Of a DNA stretch of 64,000 bases, positions 16,786-25,956 are shown one piece after another. A program made the position numbers and the translations under genes. The number at the start of each line of letters is the position of its first letter. Position 1 is the stretch's first letter. The notes beneath the pieces were generated by a model. It did no database searches. It saw only the letters and a program-made list of their open reading frames with translations, and was not told the DNA's origin. Source of the stretch: Pseudosulfitobacter sp. DSM 107133 (lineage in GTDB: Bacteria; Pseudomonadota; Alphaproteobacteria; Rhodobacterales; Rhodobacteraceae); assembly GCF_022788695.1 (NCBI RefSeq), contig NZ_CP085158.1, positions 62,001 through 126,000 of the forward strand. The letters run 5' to 3'.

Positions 16786-17966
16786 GCTGTAATCCTTTCA
16801 TAAAGTGTAACAACCGCCGCACCGCCCAGCCCAACGTTATGCTGGAGGGCAAGCCGCGCATTATCGACCTGCCGGTTCTCTGCCTTTCCACGCAGTTGGT
16901 TGGTCAACTCAAAACACTGTGCCAGCCCCGTAGCACCCAGTGGATGCCCCTTTGACAGCAGACCACCAGACGGGTTCGTGACGTATTTCCCGCCAAAGGT
17001 GTTGTCGCCATCATCGACCAACTTTTCGCCATCACCTTCGGCACATAGCCCCAGGGCCTCGTAGGAAATCAATTCGTTCTGCGCGAAACAGTCATGCAAT
17101 TCGATCACGTCGATATCGTCAGGACCCACGCCCGCCTTTTCATAGACCATGCGCGCGGCATCACGGCTCAGCCTGGCGCCAACCACTTCGATCATGTCGC
17201 CGGTTTCAGGGTCCAGCAGTTTATCCGTTGTCATTGCCTGCGCGCGGATTTGTACAGTTGTATCAAGGCCCATTTTTTCAGCGAACCCTTTGGACACCAC
17301 AAGCGCCGCCGCAGCGCCGCAGGTGGGCGGACAAGCCATTGGCCGTGTCATTACACCGGGCCAGATCACCTGCGCACCCATTACATCCTGCGTGGTCATC
17401 TCCTTGCGGAAAACCGAGAGTGGGTTGTTCGCGGCATGGCGGCTAGCCTTGGCCCGAATTTTGGCGAATGTCTCCATCTTCGTACCAAATCGTTCCATAT
17501 GCGCCTTGCCCGCACCGCCGAAATACCGAAGCGTCATCGGCAGATCGACGTCCCCTATCAGCCGGTCCGTGGCGGCATCAAATTCCGCCAGCGGTGACGG
17601 GCGATCGGGAAAGACAACACCCAACGCACCGGGGGCCATCTGTTCAAAACCCACCGCCAGCACACATTCTGCCACACCGCTTTCGACAGCCTGCCGTGCG
17701 AGGAAAAGCGCTGTTGAACCGCTCGAACAATTGTTGTTCACGTTGATAATCGGGATGCCCGTCATGCCCACGCGGTAAATCACACGCTGCCCGCTTGTGC
17801 TGTCGCCGTAAACATAGCTGGCATAGGCCTGTTGCACGTCTTCGAACGCGATACCGGCGTCATCCAGTGCAAGACGGATCGCCACCTCGCCCATCTCGTC
17901 GTAAGGTGCCGATGCGCCCGGTTTTGCAAAAGGGATCATGCCGACACCGGCAATAATGGCAGTCAT
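16782..17966 (-). CDS. Thiolase family protein, SCP2-thiolase type
   Basis: 394 residues. Nucleophile segment is INVNNNCSSGSTALFLARQA near residue 80, ELHDCFAQNELISYEALGL near 285, SKGHPLGATGLAQCFELTNQ near 335, and ALQHNVGLGGAAVVTLYE at the C-terminus. The Cys, both His and the HN pair of SCP2 thiolases are therefore all present. It would release acetyl- or propionyl-CoA from a 3-ketoacyl-CoA. It starts 15 bases after an acyl-CoA synthetase gene. Confidence 0.9.
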   Translation of the reverse strand: MTAIIAGVGMIPFAKPGASAPYDEMGEVAIRLALDDAGIAFEDVQQAYASYVYGDSTSGQRVIYRVGMTGIPIINVNNNCSSGSTALFLARQAVESGVAECVLAVGFEQMAPGALGVVFPDRPSPLAEFDAATDRLIGDVDLPMTLRYFGGAGKAHMERFGTKMETFAKIRAKASRHAANNPLSVFRKEMTTQDVMGAQVIWPGVMTRPMACPPTCGAAAALVVSKGFAEKMGLDTTVQIRAQAMTTDKLLDPETGDMIEVVGARLSRDAARMVYEKAGVGPDDIDVIELHDCFAQNELISYEALGLCAEGDGEKLVDDGDNTFGGKYVTNPSGGLLSKGHPLGATGLAQCFELTNQLRGKAENRQVDNARLALQHNVGLGGAAVVTLYERITA

Positions 17967-17981
17967 TTTGGGTCTCCTTTT

Positions 17982-19490
17982 TTATGGTTTTTCGAATTGT
18001 GTATCGGGGTCGGTCAGCATCTGGCGCAACTCTGTCTTAAGTATTTTGCCGTAGCTGCTTTTGGGCAGTTCGAGAACAAAGCAATAGGCCTTGGGTCGCT
18101 TGAACCGCGCTATGTTATCCAGACAAAAACGGTCCAGCGCCTGTGCGGTCACGCCCGGCTCTGCCACAACAAACGCGATGACTTCCTCGCCCCATTCGGC
18201 CTCCTCGCGGCCAACAACATTAGTTTCGACCACGCCGGAATGACGCAGCAGCACCTCTTCGACCTCGCGCGGATAAATATTTGACCCGCCAGAAATGATC
18301 ACGTCCTTGGACCGGTCCTTGAGCGTCAGGAAACCGTGGGCGTCCACGCTGCCAATGTCGCCGGTATGGAGCCAGCCGTCCCGCAAGGCTGACGCCGTTG
18401 CCGTTTCATTGCCCCAGTATCCCGCCATCACCACATCGCCACTGACGATCACTTCGCCCGCGACATCTGGGGGGCATTGTGTGCCTGTTTCATCCACCAC
18501 ACAGACCGTGACGCCGGTGCGTGGAATGCCGACGGATCCCAGCCAACTATCCGGAATTTCCCAGCTCAATATATGCGGTGGTAGATAAGTGATCGTACAT
18601 GGTGCCTCGCCTTGTCCGTATCCGATCCAGATGCGGTTGCCCAACAGCGCCATCGCCCGGCGCAGGTCTGCGACATAAATCGGCGCACCGCCGCAGAACA
18701 ACAGATCAAGGTTTTCGATGGCCGCCGTGTCAAGCGCAGGATAGGCCGTCAGACGCGTCAGCATCGTGGGTGCGACAAAAAAAGATGAATGGGGATATTC
18801 ATGCAGCAACGTCACGATTTCATGCGGATCGAATCCACCGCTTTGCGGCACAACATTCGCCGCGCCCCGCTGCGCAAACGGTAGCATAAACAGCCCTGCC
18901 GCATGAGACAGCGGTGCCGGATGCAGCGCCGCCGACATTTCCGTAACCGGACACATATCGGCCAGAAAACTCGTGGTCATGGTCCAGAGGTTGCGGTGGG
19001 TCAGTATCGCCCCTTTCGGGCGGCCCGTCGTGCCGCTGGTATAAAAAATCCATGCCGGATCGGTTTGCGCAGCGTGTGCAGGCTGCAAATCCGCTGACGC
19101 TTGTAACGCCGCATTATATTCCGGTCCACCGACCGCAATGACTGCTGAAAACCCTTCGACGTCTTCCGGCCGGTCGGTAAAGGCAAGTGCGGCATCACAG
19201 TTAGCATGGATATAGGTCACTTCGTTAGGGTGCAGTTTGGCATTCAACGGAACGGCAACACATCCGGCAGTCCAGATGGCAAACAGGATCTCGATATATT
19301 CGGGCCGGTTGCCCATGAAGATCAGAACACGGTCACCTTTTACCAGATTGCGCTGTTTCAGCGCAGCGGCCAAGGCCGCGCTGCGGTACTGTAATTGGGT
19401 GTAGGTGCTGAACGTCGACAACCCCAAGCAGACGGCAGGTCGATCGCAATAGGCGCGCGCGGACTGTGTCAAAATGTACGCGATGTTCAT
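17982..19490 (-). CDS. AMP-forming acyl-CoA synthetase (medium-length class)
   Basis: 502 residues. P-loop WIFYTSGTTGRPKGAILTHR lies near residue 148, GYGQGEAPCT near 290 in place of the commoner YGxTE, DGWLHTGDIGSVDAHGFL near 370, and KSSYGKILKTELRQML near 485 with the catalytic lysine. It activates a carboxylate to the CoA ester. It is the second of two synthetase genes in a row, 11 bases apart. The pair may act on different acids or on successive intermediates. The GQGE replacement may mark an unusual substrate. Confidence 0.9.
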   Translation of the reverse strand: MNIAYILTQSARAYCDRPAVCLGLSTFSTYTQLQYRSAALAAALKQRNLVKGDRVLIFMGNRPEYIEILFAIWTAGCVAVPLNAKLHPNEVTYIHANCDAALAFTDRPEDVEGFSAVIAVGGPEYNAALQASADLQPAHAAQTDPAWIFYTSGTTGRPKGAILTHRNLWTMTTSFLADMCPVTEMSAALHPAPLSHAAGLFMLPFAQRGAANVVPQSGGFDPHEIVTLLHEYPHSSFFVAPTMLTRLTAYPALDTAAIENLDLLFCGGAPIYVADLRRAMALLGNRIWIGYGQGEAPCTITYLPPHILSWEIPDSWLGSVGIPRTGVTVCVVDETGTQCPPDVAGEVIVSGDVVMAGYWGNETATASALRDGWLHTGDIGSVDAHGFLTLKDRSKDVIISGGSNIYPREVEEVLLRHSGVVETNVVGREEAEWGEEVIAFVVAEPGVTAQALDRFCLDNIARFKRPKAYCFVLELPKSSYGKILKTELRQMLTDPDTQFEKP

Positions 19491-19501
19491 AATTCTGCTC
19501 C

Positions 19502-21052
19502 CTAAATTCTGCGCGCTTGCCCCTGCCAGAACGTATCCCTGATGTCCTTTTTGCGCACCTTCCCAACGGGGCTGCGCGGCAGTTCATCCCAGAAGTCAAC
19601 CGTTTTGGGGGCCTTTACGCTGCCAAGGTTTTCCTTGCACAATGCAATGATTGCTTCGGGTTCCACCGTTGCATCGGGTTTGAGTTCGATCACCGCCTTG
19701 ATCGCTTCACCCCATTTTTCGTCAGGCACACCGATCACCGCGCAATCCTGCACAGCAGGATGCGACCAGATCACCTGCTCGACTTCCGAGGGATAAACGT
19801 TGAAGCCGCCCGAAATGATCATGTCTTTCTTGCGGTCCACGATATAAAGGTAACCCTCGTCATCCAGATACCCGATGTCGCCGGTATGGTGCCAACCGAA
19901 CTGGGAAACCTCTGCGGTTGCTTCGGGGTTTTTGTAATACCCCTTCATCACCAGATTTCCGCGCACAACAATTTCACCATGCTCACCACGCGGCATAATG
20001 TTACCGTCATCATCCATGATCGCCATCGGTGTCAAAAGTGCGGGCCTGCCGCAACTTGCAAGCCGGTGTTCGCGGGCCGGATCTCCGATAACATTGTGAT
20101 CCTCTGCCGTCAGCAGCGCGCAGAACATCGGCGATTCTGCTTGTCCGAAACACTGCGCCATGACCGGCCCAAAAATCTTCAGGCATTGGCGCAGCTTGTC
20201 AATGGCCATAGGTGCGGCGGCATAAAGAAAGAACCGCAATGACGGAAAGCTACGTTGCGCAACTTCCGGTTGCGACAACAGCATGTAAACGGCGGTCGGC
20301 GGCAGGAACAGATGGGTCACTCCCTCGCTTTCAATTGTGTCTAGAACGTTGGCGGCATCAAATCCCGGCAGGATGACGCTGCGCGCACCAGCGGCCATCA
20401 ACGCAATGGCAAGCACCCCTGACGCGTGGGTCATAGGCGTGATCAGCAAATGCACAGGGTCAGGTCCGGCATCAAAACTGGCATAATAGTTCGCGATTAG
20501 CGTGGTCCAGTTCAACTGCGTCAGCATGATCCCCTTGGGCCGCCCCGTTGTCCCACCAGAGGATAAAATTCCGACAAGATCATCAGGGCCAAGCGGCACA
20601 TCGGGATCGGTTGAAGGGGCCGCGGCCATCCAGTCTTCCAGCCATGGTGCCGCGCCGTCTTGTTTATCCAGACAGATGAATTTTTGTATCTTTGGGCAAA
20701 GTTCACGCAATTGTTCCAGCGCCGGTGCAAGATCGCTGTGATAAAACAGAATCTCCACATCATTATGATCCAGGATATACGCGTTTTCTTCTACGCCGTT
20801 CTTGGCATTGACGGGAACCCAGATCGTGCCGGCACGAAACAAGCCCAGCATAACTTCAAGGCCGCTCACGCAGTTGGGGCTGTAAACGCCGGCCATCTTG
20901 TCGCGTCCGTACCCTTCGGCAGTGATGGCATTGGCGAAACGATATGTGCGTTCCTGAACTTCGCCGTAACTCCGGCCGATTTTAGCATCTTCCAAAGCGA
21001 TCACGTTAGGGTTGATTGCGACACCCCTGTCGAAGAAATCGATCACACGCAT
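19502..21052 (-). CDS. AMP-forming acyl-CoA synthetase
   Basis: 516 residues. The P-loop region reads GILSSGGTTGRPKGIMLTQL near residue 165, a variant of YTSGTTGxPKG. CFGQAESPMFCALL lies near 300, HHTGDIGYLDDEGYLYIVDR near 395 and SPVGKVRKKDIRDTF near 495 with the catalytic lysine. It follows livF by about 50 bases. It differs clearly from its downstream neighbour, so the two are not a recent duplication. Confidence 0.9.
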   Translation of the reverse strand: MRVIDFFDRGVAINPNVIALEDAKIGRSYGEVQERTYRFANAITAEGYGRDKMAGVYSPNCVSGLEVMLGLFRAGTIWVPVNAKNGVEENAYILDHNDVEILFYHSDLAPALEQLRELCPKIQKFICLDKQDGAAPWLEDWMAAAPSTDPDVPLGPDDLVGILSSGGTTGRPKGIMLTQLNWTTLIANYYASFDAGPDPVHLLITPMTHASGVLAIALMAAGARSVILPGFDAANVLDTIESEGVTHLFLPPTAVYMLLSQPEVAQRSFPSLRFFLYAAAPMAIDKLRQCLKIFGPVMAQCFGQAESPMFCALLTAEDHNVIGDPAREHRLASCGRPALLTPMAIMDDDGNIMPRGEHGEIVVRGNLVMKGYYKNPEATAEVSQFGWHHTGDIGYLDDEGYLYIVDRKKDMIISGGFNVYPSEVEQVIWSHPAVQDCAVIGVPDEKWGEAIKAVIELKPDATVEPEAIIALCKENLGSVKAPKTVDFWDELPRSPVGKVRKKDIRDTFWQGQARRI

Positions 21053-21103
21053 AACGGTTTCCTATCTTGGTTTCCGGGATTTTCCCGCCTTGCCAGTCTG
21101 AAC

Positions 21104-21805
21104 TCATACACTGATGAGCTTTTCGATCTCTTCGCGGTTGGCCAGCAAATCTGCTGTCGTGCCGCTCCACTGGACGGTCCCGTTGTCGACAACGTACTGT
21201 CGATGGGCCAATTTCATCGGCACGCGCAGGTTCTGTTCAACCAGCAAAAGCGTCATACCTTCTTCGTTGATCCGCCGCATCGAATCGACCAATTCATCAA
21301 CGATCAGCGGGGCAAGGCCTTCAGTCGGTTCGTCCAGCAGCAACAGTTCCGGATTAGTCAAAAGCGCGCGCGAAATCGCCAGCATTTGCTGTTCGCCGCC
21401 CGAAAGCGTGTTTCCCGCCTGTGACGCGCGATCAAGCAGCACCGGAAACATTTCAAAAATCCGGGTTTCGGTCCATGCGCCAGTGCGTCCCATGACGGTT
21501 GCGATGCGCAGGTTTTCATGCACTGTCAGATTGTCAAAAATGCGCCTGTCTTCGGGGACATACCCAATGCCCAGACGGCCCAGTTGGTTCGGGAGTCGCG
21601 CGGTAACGTCGTCCCCTTTCCAGACTCTGCGCCCTGAAACCGGTTGCTTTAAACCGATGATCGTCTTGAGAATGGTGCTTTTGCCTGCGCCATTGCGCCC
21701 GATCAGCGAAACAACTTCGCCCTGTGCGACTTCGATCGACACGCTATGCAACGCCTGCGCCTTGCCATAAGTGACATTGCAGCTTTCCAACGCAAGCAGC
21801 TTCAT
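21104..21805 (-). CDS. livF: ABC transporter ATP-binding protein, LivF type
   Basis: 233 residues. Walker A GRNGAGKST lies near residue 37, LSGGEQQMLAISRALLTNPE near 132 and Walker B LLLLDEPTEGLAP near 152. It is shorter than the first LivF in the window and lacks its basic tail. ATG overlaps with livG show coupling. It belongs to the second HAAT-type transporter. Confidence 0.92.
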   Translation of the reverse strand: MKLLALESCNVTYGKAQALHSVSIEVAQGEVVSLIGRNGAGKSTILKTIIGLKQPVSGRRVWKGDDVTARLPNQLGRLGIGYVPEDRRIFDNLTVHENLRIATVMGRTGAWTETRIFEMFPVLLDRASQAGNTLSGGEQQMLAISRALLTNPELLLLDEPTEGLAPLIVDELVDSMRRINEEGMTLLLVEQNLRVPMKLAHRQYVVDNGTVQWSGTTADLLANREEIEKLISV

Positions 21806-22551
21806 TCCTCTTCTCCCAGATAAGCCGCTCGCACCTCGGCGTTTGCGCGGATTTCTTCAGGGCTGCCAGACGCCAGAATTTGCCCTTGAACCATCACGAC
21901 CAAAGCACTGGAGACCCGCATTACAACGTCCATGTTGTGTTCGATCAGCAGCACGGTGCGGCCCTTGACGATCCGTTTTATCAGCTCCATCGCAGGCCCG
22001 ATCTGGTCATGTCCAACACCGGCCAATGGTTCATCGAGCAACAGGACCGATGGGTTGCTCAGCAATGCCAGCCCGACTTCCAATGCGCGTTGATCGCCGT
22101 GAGACAAGGTTTCGGCGGGGCGGTGCGCCATCACCGTCAGGCCGATCTCTTCGAGAACGCTTTCGGCCCGTTCCCTGACTGCAGGAAAGCGGCCCGCCGG
22201 AAGCCAGAAGGGCTGCAACCTGTACAGATGCGCAAAAGCAGCAAGTTGAAGGTTCTCAAGCACCGACATGCCGGCGAAGATCTTGGTGATCTGGAAACTG
22301 CGGCCCAGACCGATGCGGGTCCGTTTATGCACCGACAGGCCCGTTACATCGCGCCCGTCCAGCATCACTTGACCACCGCTTAGCTTGGCATGACCCGAAA
22401 GCGCATTCATCAACGTGGTCTTGCCCGCACCGTTAGGTCCGATAATCCCGTAAAGCTGACCCGGCTGGAAGTCGAACGTCACACCGTTGACAGCTTTCAA
22501 CCCGCTGAAGGAGACCTGAATATCGTTGCAACTCAATGATCCGGCAGTCAT
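21802..22551 (-). CDS. livG: ABC transporter ATP-binding protein, LivG type
   Basis: 249 residues. Walker A GPNGAGKTTLMNAL lies near residue 39, RIGLGRSFQITKIF near 83, LSHGDQRALEVGLALL near 150 and Walker B VLLLDEPLAGVGHDQ near 170. The signature LSHGDQ is typical of LivG proteins of aromatic- and carboxylate-type HAAT systems, though that is only suggestive. It overlaps the livM gene by 4 bases. Confidence 0.92.
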   Translation of the reverse strand: MTAGSLSCNDIQVSFSGLKAVNGVTFDFQPGQLYGIIGPNGAGKTTLMNALSGHAKLSGGQVMLDGRDVTGLSVHKRTRIGLGRSFQITKIFAGMSVLENLQLAAFAHLYRLQPFWLPAGRFPAVRERAESVLEEIGLTVMAHRPAETLSHGDQRALEVGLALLSNPSVLLLDEPLAGVGHDQIGPAMELIKRIVKGRTVLLIEHNMDVVMRVSSALVVMVQGQILASGSPEEIRANAEVRAAYLGEEE

Positions 22552-23498
22552 TGCATGTCTCCTTCGTCCTGATCACCTTGGAACATTCCGGCAATACCGT
22601 TGCGTAGGAAGATGGTGGCAAAAATGAACACCAGACCAAGGATGCCGTACCAATATTGGGTGATTTGGCTCAGTTCTTCTTTCAGTAATTCAAACAAGGC
22701 CACGCCAAGAATCGGACCTAGCAATGTGCCTTTGCCGCCCAGCACGGTCATGATCAAAACGTCGCCCGATGTGGACCAATGCAGCATTTGCGGAGAGATG
22801 TAGAAGATCAACGATGCCAGCAGGGCTCCTGCAACACCTGCATACGCACCCGAAACGATAAACGCCGATTGGCGCAAGCTATGGACGTTGTATCCGAGTT
22901 GCGCGGCGCGCACGTCGTTCGCCTGTACCGCGCGCAATGCCCGCCCGAATGGCGACCCACGCAGCAATGCCATCAGCGCCAGTCCGATCAGGAAAACCGC
23001 CACGATAAACCCATAATAGTTGTGGTTGTCGTAGAAATTGATCCCGAACAAGTCAGGCCGCGGCACGCCTGGAATACCGTCCAATCCGCCGGTGATTGCG
23101 CGCAGCTTGTTGGACGCAAGGATGTACATCATCTGCGCCAGGGCCAGTGTCAGCAGTGCAAAAAAAAGCCCCGAAACCCGAAGCGCAAAAAGCCCCATCA
23201 GGTAAGCCAGCACCGCTCCGACAATCGCCGCTGCAAAAAGGCCCGGTATAAAACCGACGCCATAGCTGAGGGTGAGGATTGTGAGCGCATAACCCCCTGC
23301 CCCGAACAACGCCGCATGGCCGAATGACAGCATACCTGTCACCCCGAAGACCAGATCAAAGCCGATTGCGAACAAGGCCCAGATCAGGATCAGGCTGACA
23401 AGGTTCACCCATTGCTCATCCTGCACAAAAAACGGAACGATAATCATAACTGCGATAATAATGCCCATCAGGGCCTGACCGATAATCCTGCGTGTCAT
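22548..23498 (-). CDS. livM: ABC transporter permease, LivM type
   Basis: 316 residues with about ten hydrophobic segments. Landmarks are FDLVFGVTGMLSFGHAALFG near residue 50 and RALRAVQANDVRAAQLGYNV near 195 (ATPase-docking loop). It pairs with the LivH encoded just before it (4-base overlap). A short acidic C-terminus (FQGDQDEGDMQ) replaces the basic tail of the other LivM. Confidence 0.92.
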   Translation of the reverse strand: MTRRIIGQALMGIIIAVMIIVPFFVQDEQWVNLVSLILIWALFAIGFDLVFGVTGMLSFGHAALFGAGGYALTILTLSYGVGFIPGLFAAAIVGAVLAYLMGLFALRVSGLFFALLTLALAQMMYILASNKLRAITGGLDGIPGVPRPDLFGINFYDNHNYYGFIVAVFLIGLALMALLRGSPFGRALRAVQANDVRAAQLGYNVHSLRQSAFIVSGAYAGVAGALLASLIFYISPQMLHWSTSGDVLIMTVLGGKGTLLGPILGVALFELLKEELSQITQYWYGILGLVFIFATIFLRNGIAGMFQGDQDEGDMQ

Positions 23499-24352
23499 GC
23501 CGAACGCCCCTTTGTGCTAAACAAGCCCGCAGGCCGGAACATCAGCGTTCCGATCAACAGGGCAAAGGTAAGTAGTTCGACCCATTCAGTTGCGTAGGTA
23601 TATCCGGCCGCCCGCGTCATGCCCAACAGCAACGACGCAAGGATTGCGCCGCGAATGTTCCCAAGCCCGCCGATGATCACCACGACAAAACAGTCGATGA
23701 TAACGCTGAATCCCATGCCCAGTTCGATCGGCACCAACGGTGCGCTAACCACGCCACCAAGAGCCGCAAGATACGCACCAAGCGCAAAGACGCCGGTGCG
23801 AACCCGGTTTACATTTACACCGAGTGTCTGAGCCATTTCCGGATCGGAACTGGCGGCGCGAATAATCATGCCCCATTTGCTACGGTCCAGCAGCAAGAAC
23901 AGTGCCAGAGAAACCGCTGCACCAAAACCGATTACAAAAAGCCGGTATGACGGTATTTGACTGCCAAACATGGAAATCGGTGCCATGAAGATTTCTGGTG
24001 TCGGCACTTGCTTATAGTCAAATCCCCAGATCATCTTTGTCGCGTCGTCGATGACCAGAATGAATCCGAAAGTGAGTAAAAGCTGAAAAATGTGGTCGCG
24101 GTCATAGACCTGTTTCAGCGCCAAAATTTCGATCAGCGCACCAACACAGGCGACGATCAGCGGCGCAAACAGCAGTCCCAACCAGAACGATCCGGTCATA
24201 TGAACAATTTGATACCCGACAAACGCGCCAAGCATATAAAGCGCGCCATGGGCAAAGTTGATCACCCCCAACATGCCAAAAATAAGGGTCAAGCCCGCTG
24301 CCAGCAGAAACAGCAGAAAGCTGAGACTCAGCCCGATCACGATAATGGACAT
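23495..24352 (-). CDS. livH: ABC transporter permease, LivH type
   Basis: 285 residues, about eight membrane segments. GLTLIFGMLGVINFAHGALY near residue 20 is the LivH pattern; VVVIIGGLGNIRGAILASLL lies near 225. It follows the binding-protein gene after an 84-base gap that contains a terminator-like hairpin, so its level may be set below that of the binding protein. Confidence 0.93.
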   Translation of the reverse strand: MSIIVIGLSLSFLLFLLAAGLTLIFGMLGVINFAHGALYMLGAFVGYQIVHMTGSFWLGLLFAPLIVACVGALIEILALKQVYDRDHIFQLLLTFGFILVIDDATKMIWGFDYKQVPTPEIFMAPISMFGSQIPSYRLFVIGFGAAVSLALFLLLDRSKWGMIIRAASSDPEMAQTLGVNVNRVRTGVFALGAYLAALGGVVSAPLVPIELGMGFSVIIDCFVVVIIGGLGNIRGAILASLLLGMTRAAGYTYATEWVELLTFALLIGTLMFRPAGLFSTKGRSA

Positions 24353-24377
24353 ATTCAGGGTTCCTCAGTTTCACCCC

Positions 24378-24401
24378 AAAAAAGCGGGCGACGCATGTCG
24401 C
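24378..24401 (-). terminator. Attenuator-like hairpin between the binding protein and livH
   Basis: On the minus strand GCGACATGCGTCGC (5-bp stem, 4-base loop, 24388-24401) is followed by CCGC and six T (24378-24383). This is a good intrinsic-terminator shape inside an operon. Partial termination would give more binding protein than permease, as expected for ABC importers. Confidence 0.55.
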
Positions 24402-24436
24402 GAGGGAACAGCGCCGCCCAGTTCAGGGAGGATCGA

Positions 24437-25621
24437 TTAACAGTCGCTAAACAGGCTATTTGCCGAAAACTCTTCGGTGATTTTCATGGTGAGGTCCGGC
24501 AATGGTGCCTCGCCCTTCACAACTTCACCCCAAAGACCGACCTGTTTGGCCTGATGGTCACAAGCGCGCATTTCCTTGCGCCCTTCGACCGAATTTTCAT
24601 AGACCGATGTTTCAAATGCATCGACCCAGGTTTCCACATCCCAGCTGTCAGTCGCTTCGATGACATCCATCCACCAGCGAAGACCGTCAAATGCCTCGCC
24701 CGCGAAGGCCGAAGGGTAGTCACCGTTTGCGTCACGGTAGGCCGTCACGAATTCGGCGTTTGCCGGATTGTCGAGCGAGAAGTGATAACGCACGCCGGAG
24801 TTCACGCCCAATGCGGCCTCGCCTGTCGCGGCTGCAAAGATTTCATCCTGAAGCACGGGGCCGAACAGCACTTTGTTCTGACCCATCCCAACCTGACCTG
24901 CCTGCTTGCAGAAGGTGACGCCGTCATTGCCCGTTGCCACAACCAGAATACCATCGGCGTCCGAACGCGCCATCTTGTCGATGATGACCGAAAAGTCGCG
25001 GTTGCCAAGCGGGGCAAAGTCATTCCCGACGATCTCGACACCGGCGGCTTTTGCTTTTGCGGCAAAGTCGTCAAAGGCGCTGCGCGTGGCCTGATAATCA
25101 GCCGTGACCGCGTATACTCTCTTGATCCCGCGTTTCTTTACGAATTCAACACACATGTTCATTTCCATGGCCAACGTGTTGGACGTACGGAATGAGTAAC
25201 GCGCACCGTCCATCTTGGTAATGCTGTCGTCTGCGGAAATCGTGACCAGATGCGGCACCTTGCGCTGTGTGGACAGGCTTTGCAGTGCCAGAGTCGACGC
25301 TGAGCTGACCGCGCCAAACATCAATTGCGTGCCTTCCGCCAACAGCCGGCTTGCTTTTTGTACGGCGGGCTGGGGTTTGGTTTCATCGTCTTCCCAGCTG
25401 AAGCGGACTTTTTTGCCCAACAATTCGCCACCCCGCATGGCCACGGCAAGTTCCGCGCCTTTGCGCATGTCATTGCCGATCAAGCCGTATGCGCCCGAGA
25501 AAGACAGAATGCCCGCAATGTGATAATCTTCGGGCGTTGCGGCCCGCAGAACCATTGGCGCAGGCAAGGTACTGGCCAAAGTTAGCGCCCCGGCGCTGCG
25601 TAGAAAATTCCGACGTTTCAT
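24437..25621 (-). CDS. ABC transporter substrate-binding protein with Tat-type signal
   Basis: 394 residues from the ATG at 25621 with a GGGAGG ribosome site; an upstream in-frame start at 25723 has none. The N-terminus MKRRNFLRSAGALTLASTLP has the twin-arginine pattern, so export is probably by Tat, folded. The mature part is Peripla_BP_6-like (GILSFSGAYGLIGNDMRKGA near residue 40). It is the first gene of the second operon, ahead of LivHMGF. It differs from the first operon's binding protein, which has a Sec signal. The ligand is unknown. Confidence 0.88.
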   Translation of the reverse strand: MKRRNFLRSAGALTLASTLPAPMVLRAATPEDYHIAGILSFSGAYGLIGNDMRKGAELAVAMRGGELLGKKVRFSWEDDETKPQPAVQKASRLLAEGTQLMFGAVSSASTLALQSLSTQRKVPHLVTISADDSITKMDGARYSFRTSNTLAMEMNMCVEFVKKRGIKRVYAVTADYQATRSAFDDFAAKAKAAGVEIVGNDFAPLGNRDFSVIIDKMARSDADGILVVATGNDGVTFCKQAGQVGMGQNKVLFGPVLQDEIFAAATGEAALGVNSGVRYHFSLDNPANAEFVTAYRDANGDYPSAFAGEAFDGLRWWMDVIEATDSWDVETWVDAFETSVYENSVEGRKEMRACDHQAKQVGLWGEVVKGEAPLPDLTMKITEEFSANSLFSDC

Positions 25622-25820
25622 AGTTTTCCTCCCGGTTTCACGCCCCAAGAAGTTTCTCCTGCAAGGCGAATGATGCGCTGCCCGGGATAAATCGTTCCCG
25701 GAAAAGCAGAATACTATCAGCAAGTTTGGCGGGTTTTATCATACGTCGGATCAGCAATCGGGCGGTAACAAATCATGGATTTGCAAATGGCGCAAAAGTG
25801 CATCTGATCGCGACCGTGTC

Positions 25821-25864
25821 CCTAACCCTCCCCCATCTCTTGCATCAAGCATCGCAGGGTTAGG
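25821..25864. promoter_or_regulatory. Spaced inverted repeat in the divergent promoter region
   Basis: The 335 bases between the second operon and the AraC gene hold CCTAACCCT (25821-25829) and its exact complement AGGGTTAGG (25856-25864), 26 bases apart. A second, shorter pair (AATGTC and GACATT, about 25875-25906) lies nearer the AraC start. Spacing of this kind suits binding of the AraC regulator encoded next to it, but the site is inferred. Confidence 0.45.
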
Positions 25865-25956
25865 ACTGGCAGGGAATGTCCGAAAACGCCACAAATTTGA
25901 CATTTTCTGCCAAATCGATATTATTTACCCATCAGTAGAATTTTGAGGTCATCGTC

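Noticed and set aside
24092..25195. A 367-codon plus-strand open frame
   Set aside because: Antisense to livH and the binding protein, both well supported; no domain recognised.
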